From NCBI RefSeq assembly GCF_020991085.1, contig NZ_CP087719.1, positions 4,945,001 through 5,009,000 of the forward strand: a stretch of 64,000 bases of DNA, written 5' to 3'. The translations under genes and the position numbers were made by a program. The notes beneath the pieces are model-generated. The model made no database searches. It was not told where the DNA came from and saw only the letters and a list, made by a program, of their open reading frames with translations. Origin of the DNA: Roseomonas sp. OT10 (lineage in GTDB: Bacteria > Pseudomonadota > Alphaproteobacteria > Acetobacterales > Acetobacteraceae). Of the stretch, positions 47,147-56,637 are shown piece by piece (the first letter of the stretch is position 1; each line of letters starts with the position of its first letter).

Positions 47147-47938
47147 ATGACCGACGAACTGCTCTATCGCGTCGAGGGCGACCTCGCCTTCGTCACCTTC
47201 AACCGGCCGCAGGCGCGCAACGCGCTGACCTTCGCCATGTATGACCGGCTGGCCGAGATCTGTTCCGAGATCGGGGCCGAGGTCAGGCGCTCCGGCAGCA
47301 TCCGCGCCATGATCCTGACCGGCGCGGGGGAGAAGGCCTTCGCCGCCGGGACGGACATCTCGCAGTTCCGCGCCTTCAAGACGGAGGCCGACCCCATCGC
47401 CTATGAGCAGCGGATCGACCGCGTGCTGGGCGCGCTGGAGGCCTGTCCGGTGCCGACCGTCGCCGCGCTGAACGGTGCCACCACCGGCGGCGGGGCGGGG
47501 ATCGCGCTGTGCTGCGACCTGCGCGTCGCCGAGCCCGGGACGCGCATCGGCTTCCCCGTGGCGCGCACGCTGGGGAACACGCTGTCCGTTTCCAACATCA
47601 CGCGGCTGGTGTCGCTGATCGGCCCGGCGCGGACCAAGGAGATGATCTTCACCGCCCGCCTGCTGGGCGCGGAGGAGGCGAAGTCGGTCGGGCTGGTGTC
47701 GGAGGTGGTGGCCGATGCCGCGGGCCTGATGCCGCGGGCGCTGGAGCTTGCCCGCCTCGTCGCCTCGCACGCGCCGCTGACGCTGCGCGCGACGAAGGAG
47801 GCGGTGCGGCGGGTGAAGGAGCGGATGGCGCCCGAGGAGACGCGCGACATCCTGCTCTCCTGCTACATGAGCGAGGATTTCCGCGAGGGGATGGACGCCT
47901 TCCTGGGCAAGCGCCCGCCCGTGTGGAAGGGGCGCTAG
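47147..47938 (+). CDS. enoyl-CoA hydratase/isomerase family protein
   Basis: A 263-residue crotonase-fold enzyme. The oxyanion-hole segments are KAFAAGTDISQF (residues about 65-76) and NGATTGGGAGIALCCDLRVAE. The usual catalytic glutamates are not both obvious: position 2 lies in a VARTLGNTLS stretch where hydratases have LG-PE, so this may be a decarboxylase, a dehalogenase-like or a CoA-ligase-linked member instead of a true hydratase. It begins just after pseudogene debris and precedes a BenE-like transporter, hinting at aromatic or acyl acid use. Confidence 0.87.
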   Translation: MTDELLYRVEGDLAFVTFNRPQARNALTFAMYDRLAEICSEIGAEVRRSGSIRAMILTGAGEKAFAAGTDISQFRAFKTEADPIAYEQRIDRVLGALEACPVPTVAALNGATTGGGAGIALCCDLRVAEPGTRIGFPVARTLGNTLSVSNITRLVSLIGPARTKEMIFTARLLGAEEAKSVGLVSEVVADAAGLMPRALELARLVASHAPLTLRATKEAVRRVKERMAPEETRDILLSCYMSEDFREGMDAFLGKRPPVWKGR

Positions 47939-47963
47939 CCCCGCCCGCCGACAGGACCGCCCC

Positions 47964-49151
47964 ATGCCCCGCGACCCCGTTCCCGGCGCCTCGCCCGCCT
48001 CCCTGCTGCAACCCGTCTCCGCCGGCGTGCTGGCCGGCGTCGTCGGCTTCGCCTCCTCCTTCACCATCGTCCTCGCCGGCCTCGCGGCGGTGGGGGCCAG
48101 CCCGGCGCAGGCGGCGTCGGGGCTGCTGGCGCTGTGCGTCGTCAAAGGGCTGCTCGGCATCGGGCTGGGCTGGTGGACGCGGATGCCGATCTCCATCGCC
48201 TGGTCCACGCCCGGCGCGGCGCTGCTGGTCGCGACCGGCGTGCCGGCCGGGGGCTTTCCCGCCGCCGTGGGGGCCTTCCTGCTGGCCTCGGCGCTGGTGG
48301 TGGCGGCGGGGCTGTGGCGCCCCTTCGGCCGGGCGGTGGCGGCCATCCCGATGAGCCTCGCCGCCGCCATGCTGGCGGGGGTGCTGCTGGAGCTGTGCTT
48401 CGCCCCCGTGCGGGCGGTGGGGGCCATGCCGGCGCTGGCCCTGCCGGTGGTGCTGGTCTGGGCGCTGGCCGGACGCTTCGCGCCGCGCTTCGCCGTGCCG
48501 CTGGCGGTGCTGGTCACGGCCGTCCTCGTCGTGCTGGCGACGCCGATCCCGGCAGGGGCGCTGCACGATGTGTGGCCGCAGCCGGTGTTCGTGCCGCCCG
48601 TCTTCACCGCCGGGGCGGCGATCGGCATCGCCCTGCCGCTGTTCCTGGTGACGATGGCCTCGCAGAACCTGCCCGGCCTCGCCGTGCTGCGGGCCAATGG
48701 CTACAGCCCGGCCATCGCGCCGATCTTCGTTTCGACCGGGGTGGCGAGCGGGATCATCGGGCTGTTCGGCGGGCATCTGGTGAACCTGGCCGCCATCACG
48801 GCCGCGCTGTGCGCGGGACCGGAGGCGCATCCGGACCCGGCAAGGCGCTGGGTGGCGAGTGCCTCGGCGGGGGCGGCCTATGTCGTGCTGGGGCTGTTCG
48901 CGAGCTTCGCGGCGGCCTTCATCGCGGCGTCGCCGCCGCTGCTGATCCAGGCGGTGGCGGGGCTGGCGCTGCTGTCCAGCCTGGGCGGCGCGCTGGCCGC
49001 CGCGTTGGCCGACACGCGCGACCGGCTGCCGGCGGTGGTGTGCTTCGCGGTGTCGGCCTCGGGGGTGGCGTTCGGAGGGATCGGGGCGGCGTTCTGGGGG
49101 TTGGTGGCCGGCGGGGTGCTGATGGGGTTGGAGCGGGTGGGGCGGGGGTAG
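47964..49151 (+). CDS. BenE family benzoate/H+ symporter
   Basis: A 395-residue inner-membrane carrier with about 12 hydrophobic segments. BenE marks: SAGVLAGVVGFASSFTIVLAG at the N-terminus, ISIAWSTPGAALL near 80, and NGYSPAIAPIFVSTGVASGI. It may import benzoate or a related acid by proton symport. It follows the enoyl-CoA hydratase by 25 bases and is probably co-transcribed. No benzoate dioxygenase genes are near, so the natural substrate is uncertain. Confidence 0.88.
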   Translation: MPRDPVPGASPASLLQPVSAGVLAGVVGFASSFTIVLAGLAAVGASPAQAASGLLALCVVKGLLGIGLGWWTRMPISIAWSTPGAALLVATGVPAGGFPAAVGAFLLASALVVAAGLWRPFGRAVAAIPMSLAAAMLAGVLLELCFAPVRAVGAMPALALPVVLVWALAGRFAPRFAVPLAVLVTAVLVVLATPIPAGALHDVWPQPVFVPPVFTAGAAIGIALPLFLVTMASQNLPGLAVLRANGYSPAIAPIFVSTGVASGIIGLFGGHLVNLAAITAALCAGPEAHPDPARRWVASASAGAAYVVLGLFASFAAAFIAASPPLLIQAVAGLALLSSLGGALAAALADTRDRLPAVVCFAVSASGVAFGGIGAAFWGLVAGGVLMGLERVGRG

Positions 49152-49335
49152 CGGGAGGGCTGGAGTGGGTCGAACCCGGCCCACACCCCCGCCGCTAGCC
49201 CCGCTCCAACCGCCGCCCCGCAACGGCCGCGCCCGACGGTCGCCTTCATCACCCCCGCTGACACGAGCCCAGCGCGCCCCGGCGTGACCGACTGCCGCGG
49301 CGGCGGCGCGATGGTTCAGCGACGGGCTGGATTTG

Positions 49336-49352
49336 ATATCCCGATGGGATAT
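49336..49352 (+). promoter_or_regulatory. palindromic operator in the vapBC promoter
   Basis: ATATCCC-GAT-GGGATAT is a perfect 7-bp inverted repeat with a 3-bp spacer, in an AT-rich patch directly upstream of vapB. The overlapping TATACAAT (49350-49357) can serve as the -10 box. This is the usual site for self-repression by an AbrB-type antitoxin. Confidence 0.75.
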
Positions 49353-49363
49353 ACAATGACGGC

Positions 49364-49588
49364 ATGCCAACCCGCACCACCCTGTTCCTGTCCAACCGGT
49401 CCCAGGCCGTGCGCCTGCCGAAGGGCGTCGCCTTCGAAGCCGGCGTGCGCGAGGTGGTCATCCTGCGCGACGGGGTCCGCCGCGTGATCGCCCCGGCCGA
49501 CGCGGCGTGGGACGACTTCTTCGCCGCCCCCGGTGTCGATCTCGGGGAACGGCAACAGCCGCCGATGCAGGACCGCGAGGCCCTGTGA
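49364..49588 (+). CDS. vapB: VapB-type antitoxin (AbrB/MazE fold)
   Basis: A 74-residue antitoxin. The N-terminal swapped-hairpin DNA-binding domain reads TTLFLSNRSQAVRLPKGVAF, the classic VapB pattern, followed by a tail with DDFFAAPGVDLGER that would wrap around the toxin. It would neutralise VapC and repress its own promoter through the palindrome 12 bases upstream. The stop overlaps the toxin start by four bases (GTGA). Confidence 0.9.
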   Translation: MPTRTTLFLSNRSQAVRLPKGVAFEAGVREVVILRDGVRRVIAPADAAWDDFFAAPGVDLGERQQPPMQDREAL

Positions 49589-49995
49589 CGCCGCGCTACC
49601 TGCTCGACACCAACCTGTGCATCCGCGTGCTGCGCGACCGGCCGGCGGGCCTGCGGGAGCGCTTCAATGCCGAGGCCGAGGCGCTCTGCACCTCCGAGGT
49701 GGTGCGCTACGAGCTGCTGTACGGCGCGGAGCGCTCGGCCCGGCCGGCGGAGGTGCGGCGGGAGGTGGAGCGCTTTGCCGCCCGGCTGGCCGTGCTGCCG
49801 TTCGACGACGCGGCCGCCGCCCACACGGCGCAGATCCGCGCGGAGCTGGAGCGCCAGGGCGCGGTGATCGGCCCCTATGACCTCATGATCGCCGGGCAGG
49901 CGCGCAGCCGTGGGCTGGTGGTCGTGACCGGCAACCTGGGCGAGTTCGGCCGGGTGGCGGGGCTGCGTTGCGAGGATTGGCTGGCGGGATCGTGA
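49585..49995 (+). CDS. vapC: VapC-type PIN-domain ribonuclease toxin
   Basis: A 136-residue PIN-domain RNase of the VapC family; well-studied members cut initiator tRNA or rRNA loops. The acidic site is visible: Asp8 in LLDTN, Glu43 in VRYELLYGAE, Asp99 in YDLMIAG and the NLGEF end. GTG 49585 overlaps the vapB stop, giving coupled translation. VapC clades that cleave tRNA-fMet share the RYELLYGA segment, so that target is a reasonable guess. Confidence 0.9.
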   Translation: MTPRYLLDTNLCIRVLRDRPAGLRERFNAEAEALCTSEVVRYELLYGAERSARPAEVRREVERFAARLAVLPFDDAAAAHTAQIRAELERQGAVIGPYDLMIAGQARSRGLVVVTGNLGEFGRVAGLRCEDWLAGS

Positions 49996-50685
49996 CGGCT
50001 CGGGCCGGGTAGGGGGAGGGGCGGATCACACCCCCCGGCTGCCCCACCAACCCCCGCAGCACCCCGGCCTGCACGCGAACCTACTGCCGACGCCCACAGG
50101 CACGCCTCCACCCCGACCCCTGCCAGCACCCCGCCCATCCTGGGTGCGGCCAACGTCCCCAGCATCAGCCCCGACGCCGCCAGTGCTCGCGCCACCATCT
50201 CGGTGCCGCAGAGCCCCAGCGTCACTCCCACCGCCACGGCGCCCAGCTCCAACCGCCCGCGCTCCGCCCGCACCGGCAGCAGGGCCGCCCCGGCGGCAGC
50301 GGCGCAACGCCGGGGGACGCCCGGCCGACGACAGCGCCGGGCCAGCCCTCTACCGTTCCCATCAGGACAGGACGGCCCGGCATGGGGCGGGAGGGTGTCT
50401 TGGCGCCACCGGAAGCGATGCAGGCCCCCGGGCCGGCTCATGGGGGAGGGGCGGCCGCCTGATGCCGCGCCGCCACGCCGTCGGATCCCGGAGGCGGGCG
50501 CCCCGATTGGCCCCCCGATTGGCCCCCCCGCCGCACCGGGGCCGGCGACCCTTCGCAGCCCGCGGCCGCCTTCCTATCTCCTGTTGCCGAGGGGCCGGTG
50601 GCCAGCCCATGCCCCGGACCATGGCTTTCCCCTGCCGGAGGACCGTCGTGACCATTGCCAGGGACCGCCAGCACGAGGCCGGGGC
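49996..50685 (+). other. 690-bp stretch without a confident gene
   Basis: No credible start or family is seen on either strand. On the minus strand, about 50040-50300, one frame gives hydrophobic peptide (VTLGLCGTEMVARALAASG and ACLWASAVG), possibly a decayed small membrane protein. Near 50500 a CCCCGATTGGCC unit is repeated twice. Otherwise plain high-GC sequence. Confidence 0.35.
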
Positions 50686-50997
50686 GTGAACCGGGAGGCC
50701 TATCCGGGGACGGCGGATCAGGTCGTCAGCTTCAGCCAACTGCGCGACGACCGGCTCTGGGCGGTGGTGGCCGCGGTCGGCCGGCGCTCGCGGATCGCGA
50801 ACATCTACCCCAGCCGCGCGGCGGCCGACGCGGATCGCGACTGGCGGGAGCAGCAGGTCCGCGCCTATGCCGGCTTCCTGCGCAGCGCCCGCATGCCCGT
50901 GCCGAACTACAGCGTGTCCCCCATCCGCCGCTCCGACCTGCCGCGCGGCTGGCGGCCCCTGCCGGCCCTGGGCTTCCTGCGGGGACAGTTCGTCTGA
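50686..50997 (+). CDS. hypothetical protein, about 103 residues
   Basis: Small soluble protein with balanced composition ([20 protein letters not shown], then [20 protein letters not shown]). The GTG start has GAGG about eight bases upstream. Family unknown. It precedes the phnC Pho box by 31 bases, so it is a separate unit. The many Arg and Asp residues and a clear end make it more likely than a chance frame. Confidence 0.5.
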   Translation: MNREAYPGTADQVVSFSQLRDDRLWAVVAAVGRRSRIANIYPSRAAADADRDWREQQVRAYAGFLRSARMPVPNYSVSPIRRSDLPRGWRPLPALGFLRGQFV

Positions 50998-51028
50998 CCG
51001 GCCGCTAGGCGCCGCCGCCGGGCGGCAG

Positions 51029-51057
51029 GTGTCACGACGCCTTCACGCGGCTGTCAT
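51029..51057 (+). promoter_or_regulatory. Pho box upstream of phnC
   Basis: Three 7-mers at an exact 11-bp period: GTGTCAC (51029-51035), CCTTCAC (51040-51046) and CTGTCAT (51051-51057), with 4-bp spacers. The PhoB consensus unit is CTGTCAT with 4-bp spacing, so this is a strong PhoB site, 35 bases before phnC. Confidence 0.85.
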
Positions 51058-51091
51058 CAGACCGCAGGCAAATCCGCGTAGCACCGCCGCC

Positions 51092-51910
<819 letters not shown>

Positions 51911-51962
51911 ATTCCGGCGGGCCGCGCCGCGGCCGCCCCTCCCCCGAGAGAGTGAACGACCC

Positions 51963-52889
51963 ATGATGCTGCAACGCCGCCTGCTGCTCGGCGCCACCGC
52001 CGGCGCCCTGGCCATGCCCGCCCTGGCCGTGCCGACCCCGGCGCGGGCGCAAGCCGGCTGGGCCAGCCGCTACCCCGAGCTGGTCTTCGCCATCATCCCC
52101 TCCGAGAACGCCTCCGGCGTGATCGAGCGCTGGACGCCCTTCACCGACTACCTGTCGAGGAAGCTCGGCACCAAGGTCACGCTGCGCATCGCCAACGACT
52201 ACGCCGCGGTGATCGAGGGCCAGCGCGCCGGCAACATCCACATCGCCTCCTACGGCCCGCCTTCCTTCGCCCGGGCGCTGATGACCGGCGCGCGGATCGA
52301 GGCCTTCGCCATCGAGACGAACCTCGACGGCACCAAGGGCTACTACTCCGTCTTCTACGTGAAGAAGGACTCGCCCTATCAGAAGGTCGAGGACCTGAAG
52401 GGCAGGAACCTGGGCCTGGTCGACCCGAACTCCACCTCCGGCAACAACGTGCCGCGCTTCGCCCTGAACAAGATGGGGATCACGCCGGAGGAGTTCTTCG
52501 GCCGGGTCGTCTACACCGGCAGCCACGAGAACGCGGTCATCGCGCTGCAGCAGGGCACGGTCGACATGGCCGCCAACTGGTGGAACGACGAGCAGGAGTC
52601 GAACCTGCTGCGCATGGCGCGCAAGAACATGGTGAAGGCGGACGACTTCCGCATCATCTTCAAGTCCGACCAGATCGTGAACTCGCCGATGGCCTACCTG
52701 ACCTCGCTGCCGGAGGATCTGCGCAACGCGATCCGCACCGCCACGCTGGCCATGCCGAAGGAGGACCCGGCCGGCTTCACGAAGATCTACGAGGGCAAGC
52801 AGGGCCCCTGGGTCGCGGTCGACAACGCCGCGTACCAGCCGATCATCGAGCTGAACCGCTTCGTCGACAACCTGCGCCGCCGCGCCTGA
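51963..52889 (+). CDS. phnD: phosphonate ABC transporter periplasmic binding protein
   Basis: A 308-residue periplasmic receptor of the PhnD family, with a Tat-type signal (LQRRLLLGATAGALAMPALA, cut near ARAQ). PhnD marks: TPFTDYLSRKLGTKVTLRI, HIASYGPPSFARA, DPNSTSGNNVPRF and YTGSHENAVIALQQGTVD. Ligands of the family include 2-aminoethylphosphonate. Two ATGs adjoin (51963, 51966); the first is used here. Confidence 0.93.
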   Translation: MMLQRRLLLGATAGALAMPALAVPTPARAQAGWASRYPELVFAIIPSENASGVIERWTPFTDYLSRKLGTKVTLRIANDYAAVIEGQRAGNIHIASYGPPSFARALMTGARIEAFAIETNLDGTKGYYSVFYVKKDSPYQKVEDLKGRNLGLVDPNSTSGNNVPRFALNKMGITPEEFFGRVVYTGSHENAVIALQQGTVDMAANWWNDEQESNLLRMARKNMVKADDFRIIFKSDQIVNSPMAYLTSLPEDLRNAIRTATLAMPKEDPAGFTKIYEGKQGPWVAVDNAAYQPIIELNRFVDNLRRRA

Positions 52890-52956
52890 CCACCGCGCCC
52901 CGGCCTGCCGCCCCGGCGCCGCCGGCCGGGGCGGCAGGCAGAATCCCTGAACGAGC

Positions 52957-53850
52957 ATGACGGCCACCCCGAACACCCTGCCCGGCGCGCGGCTCGACGA
53001 GCTCCTGGGCGGCTATCGCGCCGCCCAGCGCGGCCCGCGCCGGCGCGCCCTGCTGACCGCGCTGGTCATCGCGGCGCTCGCCCTGCTCAGCGCCCGCGTG
53101 GCGGAGGTGGACCTGTTCCGCCTGGGCGAGCACATCGGCCAGTTCTTCGGCTATTTCGACCGCCTCACCCAGTCCGAGACCTCGCCCGGCCTGCGCGTCT
53201 GGGAGGCACCGGGCGAGTGGCTCTGGGGCTGGCGCAAGTGGCTCGTCCTGCTGGGCGACACGTTGCTGATCGCCTATCTCGGCACGGTCGCCGGGGCGGT
53301 CGGCGGCGGGCTGCTGAGCTTCGCCGCGGCGCGCAACCTGGTGGCCGACCCCTGGCTGCGCGGGGCGGTGCGCCGCTTCCTGGAATTCTGCCGCACCGTC
53401 CCTGACATCGTCTTCGCGCTGATCTTCGTGATGGCCTTCGGGCTGGGCCCGGTGTCGGGGGTGCTGGCCATCGCCATCCACTCCATGGGCGCCTTGGGCA
53501 AGCTGTTCTCCGAGGTGGTGGAGAACATCGACGGTCGGACGGTCGAGGGCGCCCGGGCCGCCGGGGCCTCCTGGCCCGCCATCGTCCGCTTCGCCGCCCT
53601 GCCACAGGTGCTGCCGAACTTCGCCAGCTACGCGATGCTGCGCTTCGAGATCAACGTGCGGCAGGCTTCGGTGCTGGGCTTCGTCGGCGCCGGCGGCATC
53701 GGCCAGGACCTGATCGAGGCGATCCGCAAATTCTACTACAACGACGTGGCGGCGCTGCTGCTGCTGATCATCCTGACCGTGTCGCTGATCGACCTGCTGA
53801 CCGAATGGATGCGGCACCGGCTGATCGGCACGCTGGAGGGCGCGCGATGA
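52957..53850 (+). CDS. phnE: phosphonate ABC transporter permease
   Basis: A 297-residue inner-membrane permease with a short cytoplasmic lead, one membrane helix near 30-45 and five later. The PhnE start LGDTLLIAYLGTVAGAVGGGLLSFAAARN and the EAA loop VEGARAAGASWPAIVRFAALPQ are clear. It overlaps the next permease gene by ATGA, and the two probably form a heterodimer with PhnC. Confidence 0.93.
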   Translation: MTATPNTLPGARLDELLGGYRAAQRGPRRRALLTALVIAALALLSARVAEVDLFRLGEHIGQFFGYFDRLTQSETSPGLRVWEAPGEWLWGWRKWLVLLGDTLLIAYLGTVAGAVGGGLLSFAAARNLVADPWLRGAVRRFLEFCRTVPDIVFALIFVMAFGLGPVSGVLAIAIHSMGALGKLFSEVVENIDGRTVEGARAAGASWPAIVRFAALPQVLPNFASYAMLRFEINVRQASVLGFVGAGGIGQDLIEAIRKFYYNDVAALLLLIILTVSLIDLLTEWMRHRLIGTLEGAR

Positions 53851-54743
53851 GCCTCGCCACGCCCCGGCGGATGCCACGCCCGCTGCACGACGCCGCGCTG
53901 GCCGACCTGGCCGGGCTGCGCGCGCGGCATCCCGCGCCCTTCCGCCTGCTCTCGCCGGCGCGGCTGCGTGGCATGGCGCTGCTGGCCGCGGCCATCGGCC
54001 TCTTCGCCTTCGGCCTGTGGCGGCTGGACTTCTCGCCGGCGCGGATCGTGGGCGGGCTGGACCAGCTGCTGCGCTTCCTGGGGCTGATGATCCCGCCCGA
54101 GCCGGGGAGCTGGTCGCGCTTCCTGCTGATCCTGCGCCTGATGGCCGAGACGCTGGCCATCGCCTTCCTCGGCACGCTGGGCGCGGCCCTGGTCGCCTTC
54201 CCGCTGGGCTTCCTCGCGGCGCGCAACACCTCCCTGGGGCGGGTGGTGCATTTCCTCTCCCGGCGGGGGCTGGACTGCATCCGCGGGGTCGACGCACTGA
54301 TCTGGGCGCTGATCTGGGTCAGCGTGGTCGGGCTCGGCCCCTTCGCCGGCGTGCTGGCGATCATGACCAGCGACATCGGCACCTTCGGCAAGCTGTTCTC
54401 CGAGGCGATCGAGGCGGCGGACCGCCGGCCGGTCGAGGGCGTCGCCTCCGCCGGCGGCGGCCGGCTGCACGGCATCCGCTTCGGCGTGCTGCCCGCCGTC
54501 CTGCCGGTGATGGCGGGGCACGTGCTCTATCTGTTCGAATCCAACACCCGCTCCTCGACCATCATCGGCATCGTCGGGGCGGGCGGGATCGGACTGATGT
54601 TGTCGGAGATGATCCGCACCCTGGAATGGGGCGTGGTCGCCTTCATCGTGCTGCTGATCCTGCTGGTGGTGGCGCTGATCGACACCGTCTCCAGCCGCCT
54701 GCGCGCCGCCCTGGCGGGGGGCGTCGGCCGGCGGGAGGGCTAG
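53847..54743 (+). CDS. phnE: phosphonate ABC transporter permease, second subunit
   Basis: A 298-residue permease similar to its neighbour: LAETLAIAFLGTLGAALVAFPLGFLAARN-like segment (read as MAETLAIAFLGTLG, then AALVAFPLGFLAARN) and EAA loop VEGVASAGGGRLHGIRFGVLPA. The start ATG lies in the stop of the first permease gene, so translation is coupled. Two-permease phn importers are common in alphaproteobacteria. It closes the phnCDEE operon. Confidence 0.93.
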   Translation: MSLATPRRMPRPLHDAALADLAGLRARHPAPFRLLSPARLRGMALLAAAIGLFAFGLWRLDFSPARIVGGLDQLLRFLGLMIPPEPGSWSRFLLILRLMAETLAIAFLGTLGAALVAFPLGFLAARNTSLGRVVHFLSRRGLDCIRGVDALIWALIWVSVVGLGPFAGVLAIMTSDIGTFGKLFSEAIEAADRRPVEGVASAGGGRLHGIRFGVLPAVLPVMAGHVLYLFESNTRSSTIIGIVGAGGIGLMLSEMIRTLEWGVVAFIVLLILLVVALIDTVSSRLRAALAGGVGRREG

Positions 54744-54823
54744 CCGGGGCCCGTGCCGCGAGGGCCGCGACCGCCGCCGCCAGACCTGCCATGATCCCCG
54801 GCAAGGGAGCAGGGGGGAACGCC

Positions 54824-55582
54824 ATGCTGACAGCCGACCTGGCCGGCCGCAGGGTTCTGGTGACCGGCGGGGCCTCGGGCATCGGCCTCGCGACGGTCGA
54901 GCTTCTCGCGAGCTGCGGCGCGCGGGTCGCGCTGAACCACCTGGCAGCCGATCCGCGGGGCGAGGCCGAATGCGCCCGCCTGCGCCGGCAGGGGCTCGAC
55001 GTCATCGCCGCCCCGGGCGACGTCGCGGACCCGGCCGGCTCCGCAGCCCTGGTGCAGGGGGCGCTGGACCGCCTCGGCGGCCTCGACATCCTCGTGAACA
55101 ATGCCGGTATGCCGGGGGCGCCCCGGCCGATCGCCTTCGCCGACCTGGACGCGATGACCGAGGAGTTCTGGCAGTCGTTGCTCTCGACCAACCTGCTCGG
55201 CCCCTTCCGCTGCGCGCGCGCGGCGGCGCCGGCGCTGCGGGCCAGCCGGGGAGCGATCGTGAACACCGCGTCCGTCGCGGGCCTCGGGCTGCGCGGCAGC
55301 AGCATCGCCTATTCGGCGAGCAAGGCCGGGCTGATCAACCTGACCCGCAGCCTGGCCCGCGCCCTGGCGCCGGAGGTGCGAGTGAACGCCGTCGCGCCCG
55401 GCCTGATCGAGACGCCGTGGACAGCCTCCTGGCCGGAAGACCGTAAGGCCGGGACCGTGGATCGCACGCTGCTCCATCGCCTCGGCCGCGCCGGGGAGAT
55501 CGCACAGGGCATCCTCTTCCTGGCGGTGGGCGCAACCTACATGACCGGCGAGACCATCGTCCTGGATGGCGGCGCCGCCTGA
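54824..55582 (+). CDS. SDR family oxidoreductase
   Basis: A 252-residue short-chain dehydrogenase: cofactor motif VTGGASGIGLA near residues 13-23, NNAG near 92, catalytic Ser in NTASVAGLG, Tyr-x-x-x-Lys as YSASK and the closing GETIVLDGGAA. The region around position 37 (LNHLAADPRGEAE) does not settle NAD against NADP. It lies 80 bases after phnE and could ride on the Pho-controlled transcript; its substrate is unknown. Its TGA stop falls on the edge of repeat R3. Confidence 0.88.
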   Translation: MLTADLAGRRVLVTGGASGIGLATVELLASCGARVALNHLAADPRGEAECARLRRQGLDVIAAPGDVADPAGSAALVQGALDRLGGLDILVNNAGMPGAPRPIAFADLDAMTEEFWQSLLSTNLLGPFRCARAAAPALRASRGAIVNTASVAGLGLRGSSIAYSASKAGLINLTRSLARALAPEVRVNAVAPGLIETPWTASWPEDRKAGTVDRTLLHRLGRAGEIAQGILFLAVGATYMTGETIVLDGGAA

Positions 55583-55990
55583 TCCGCGTGGCGTCATGCG
55601 TTGACGTCTGCCGGTGCGGGGTGCGCCCGTGGCCCGGGGGCAAGGCTCCGCCTCGCCCCCGATACCCCCACTCCGCCAGGACCCTGCGGGCCCTGGACCC
55701 ATTTGGCGCTGCCGCGGGACAGCCTGATACGGGGTCGAGGCGCCGAGGAGCCATGCTCCTCGGCGGGACCGGCCGCAGCACTCGCTGACGCCTTCAAAGC
55801 TATTCTGGAGTTCCGCCTGTCCGCGCCCCGTCAGGGTTCAGCCCACGGCAGACGGCAGCCACGAAGCGCCAAACTCCCAGCGGGGTCCGGGGCCCGCTTG
55901 TGGCCCCGGCAGGGGAGGGTCTGGGAGGGGACGGCGTCCTCTCCCGGTCCGACGCCGGGCCGCCGGGCGCGACATCCCGCGGTCCGCCTG
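55583..55990 (-). repeat. dispersed hairpin-rich repeat, copy R3
   Basis: A copy in the opposite orientation to R1, about 400 bp, between the convergent SDR and phnN genes. It carries the same hairpins: GGGGC-AAGGC / GCCT-GCCCC near 55640, the GGAGCCATGCTCC hairpin near 55745, GGACAGGCGG near 55817 and the GGGGCCACAAGCGGGCCCC hairpin near 55895. The R1/R2-type ends are only partly kept (GGATCAG; ATCCCGC near 55984). Confidence 0.82.
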
Positions 55991-56058
55991 GTACGGGCGC
56001 GTCGGCCCGAGGCGTCCATCGCGCTGGTGGCCCGGCTTCGGACCCTGGTGGAGGGGGC

Positions 56059-56637
56059 TCAGGCCGCCCGGCCCACGGCTGCTTCTGCTGCGATGCGGTG
56101 CAACTCCTGCACCAGCCGCGCGACGCCGTCTTCGACGCGGCCATCGTTCAGCACCGTGACGAGGTCGAGCCCCGGCGGCAGCGGCACCTGCCGCGCGAGG
56201 CGCCTGGCCACGGATGCCGCATCCTCCCGCCCGCGCGCCAGGAGGCGGGCGGCCAGGGCCTCGGTGGGGGCGGTGACCTCGATCACGCGCAGCGGGTAGC
56301 GGGCGTCGGCCTCCGGCAGGATGTGGCGGGACAGGTTGGCCAGCACCACCCGGCCCTCGGTCAGGGCGCCCTCCAGCGGAGCGCGCGGGATGCCGTAGAG
56401 CAGCCCGTGCGCCTCCCACCACAGGGCGAAGCCGCCGGCCTCGCGCTCGCGGGCGAAGTCCTCCACGGAGACGGGGCGATGATCCTCGCCCGCGGGGTCG
56501 GGGCCGCGGGTGATGGCGCGGCGGATCGCCACGAAGCGCGGATCGTCGCGCAGCGCCGCGCGGGCCGCCGTCAGCAGCGTGTCCTTGCCGGCGCCGGAGG
56601 GACCGACCACCGCCACCAGGGCGCCACGCAGGGTCAT
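56059..56637 (-). CDS. phnN: ribose 1,5-bisphosphate phosphokinase
   Basis: A 192-residue kinase of the PhnN family that turns ribose 1,5-bisphosphate (the end sugar of C-P lyase) into PRPP. The P-loop is GPSGAGKDTLL near residues 12-22; HRPVSVEDFARE and ALWWEAHGLLYGIP are PhnN-typical. It is the last gene of the phnG-N operon and overlaps phnL by four bases. PRPP so formed returns to nucleotide synthesis. Confidence 0.92.
   Translation of the reverse strand: MTLRGALVAVVGPSGAGKDTLLTAARAALRDDPRFVAIRRAITRGPDPAGEDHRPVSVEDFAREREAGGFALWWEAHGLLYGIPRAPLEGALTEGRVVLANLSRHILPEADARYPLRVIEVTAPTEALAARLLARGREDAASVARRLARQVPLPPGLDLVTVLNDGRVEDGVARLVQELHRIAAEAAVGRAA

Noticed and set aside
49875-50441. A 188-residue minus-strand frame after vapC with a hydrophobic middle
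   Set aside because: It overlaps vapC, lacks a ribosome site and matches no family; kept only as a possible decayed fragment in the gap entry.
51029-51091. Riboswitch upstream of phnC
   Set aside because: The sequence is fully explained by the direct-repeat Pho box and a short leader; no conserved aptamer features seen.
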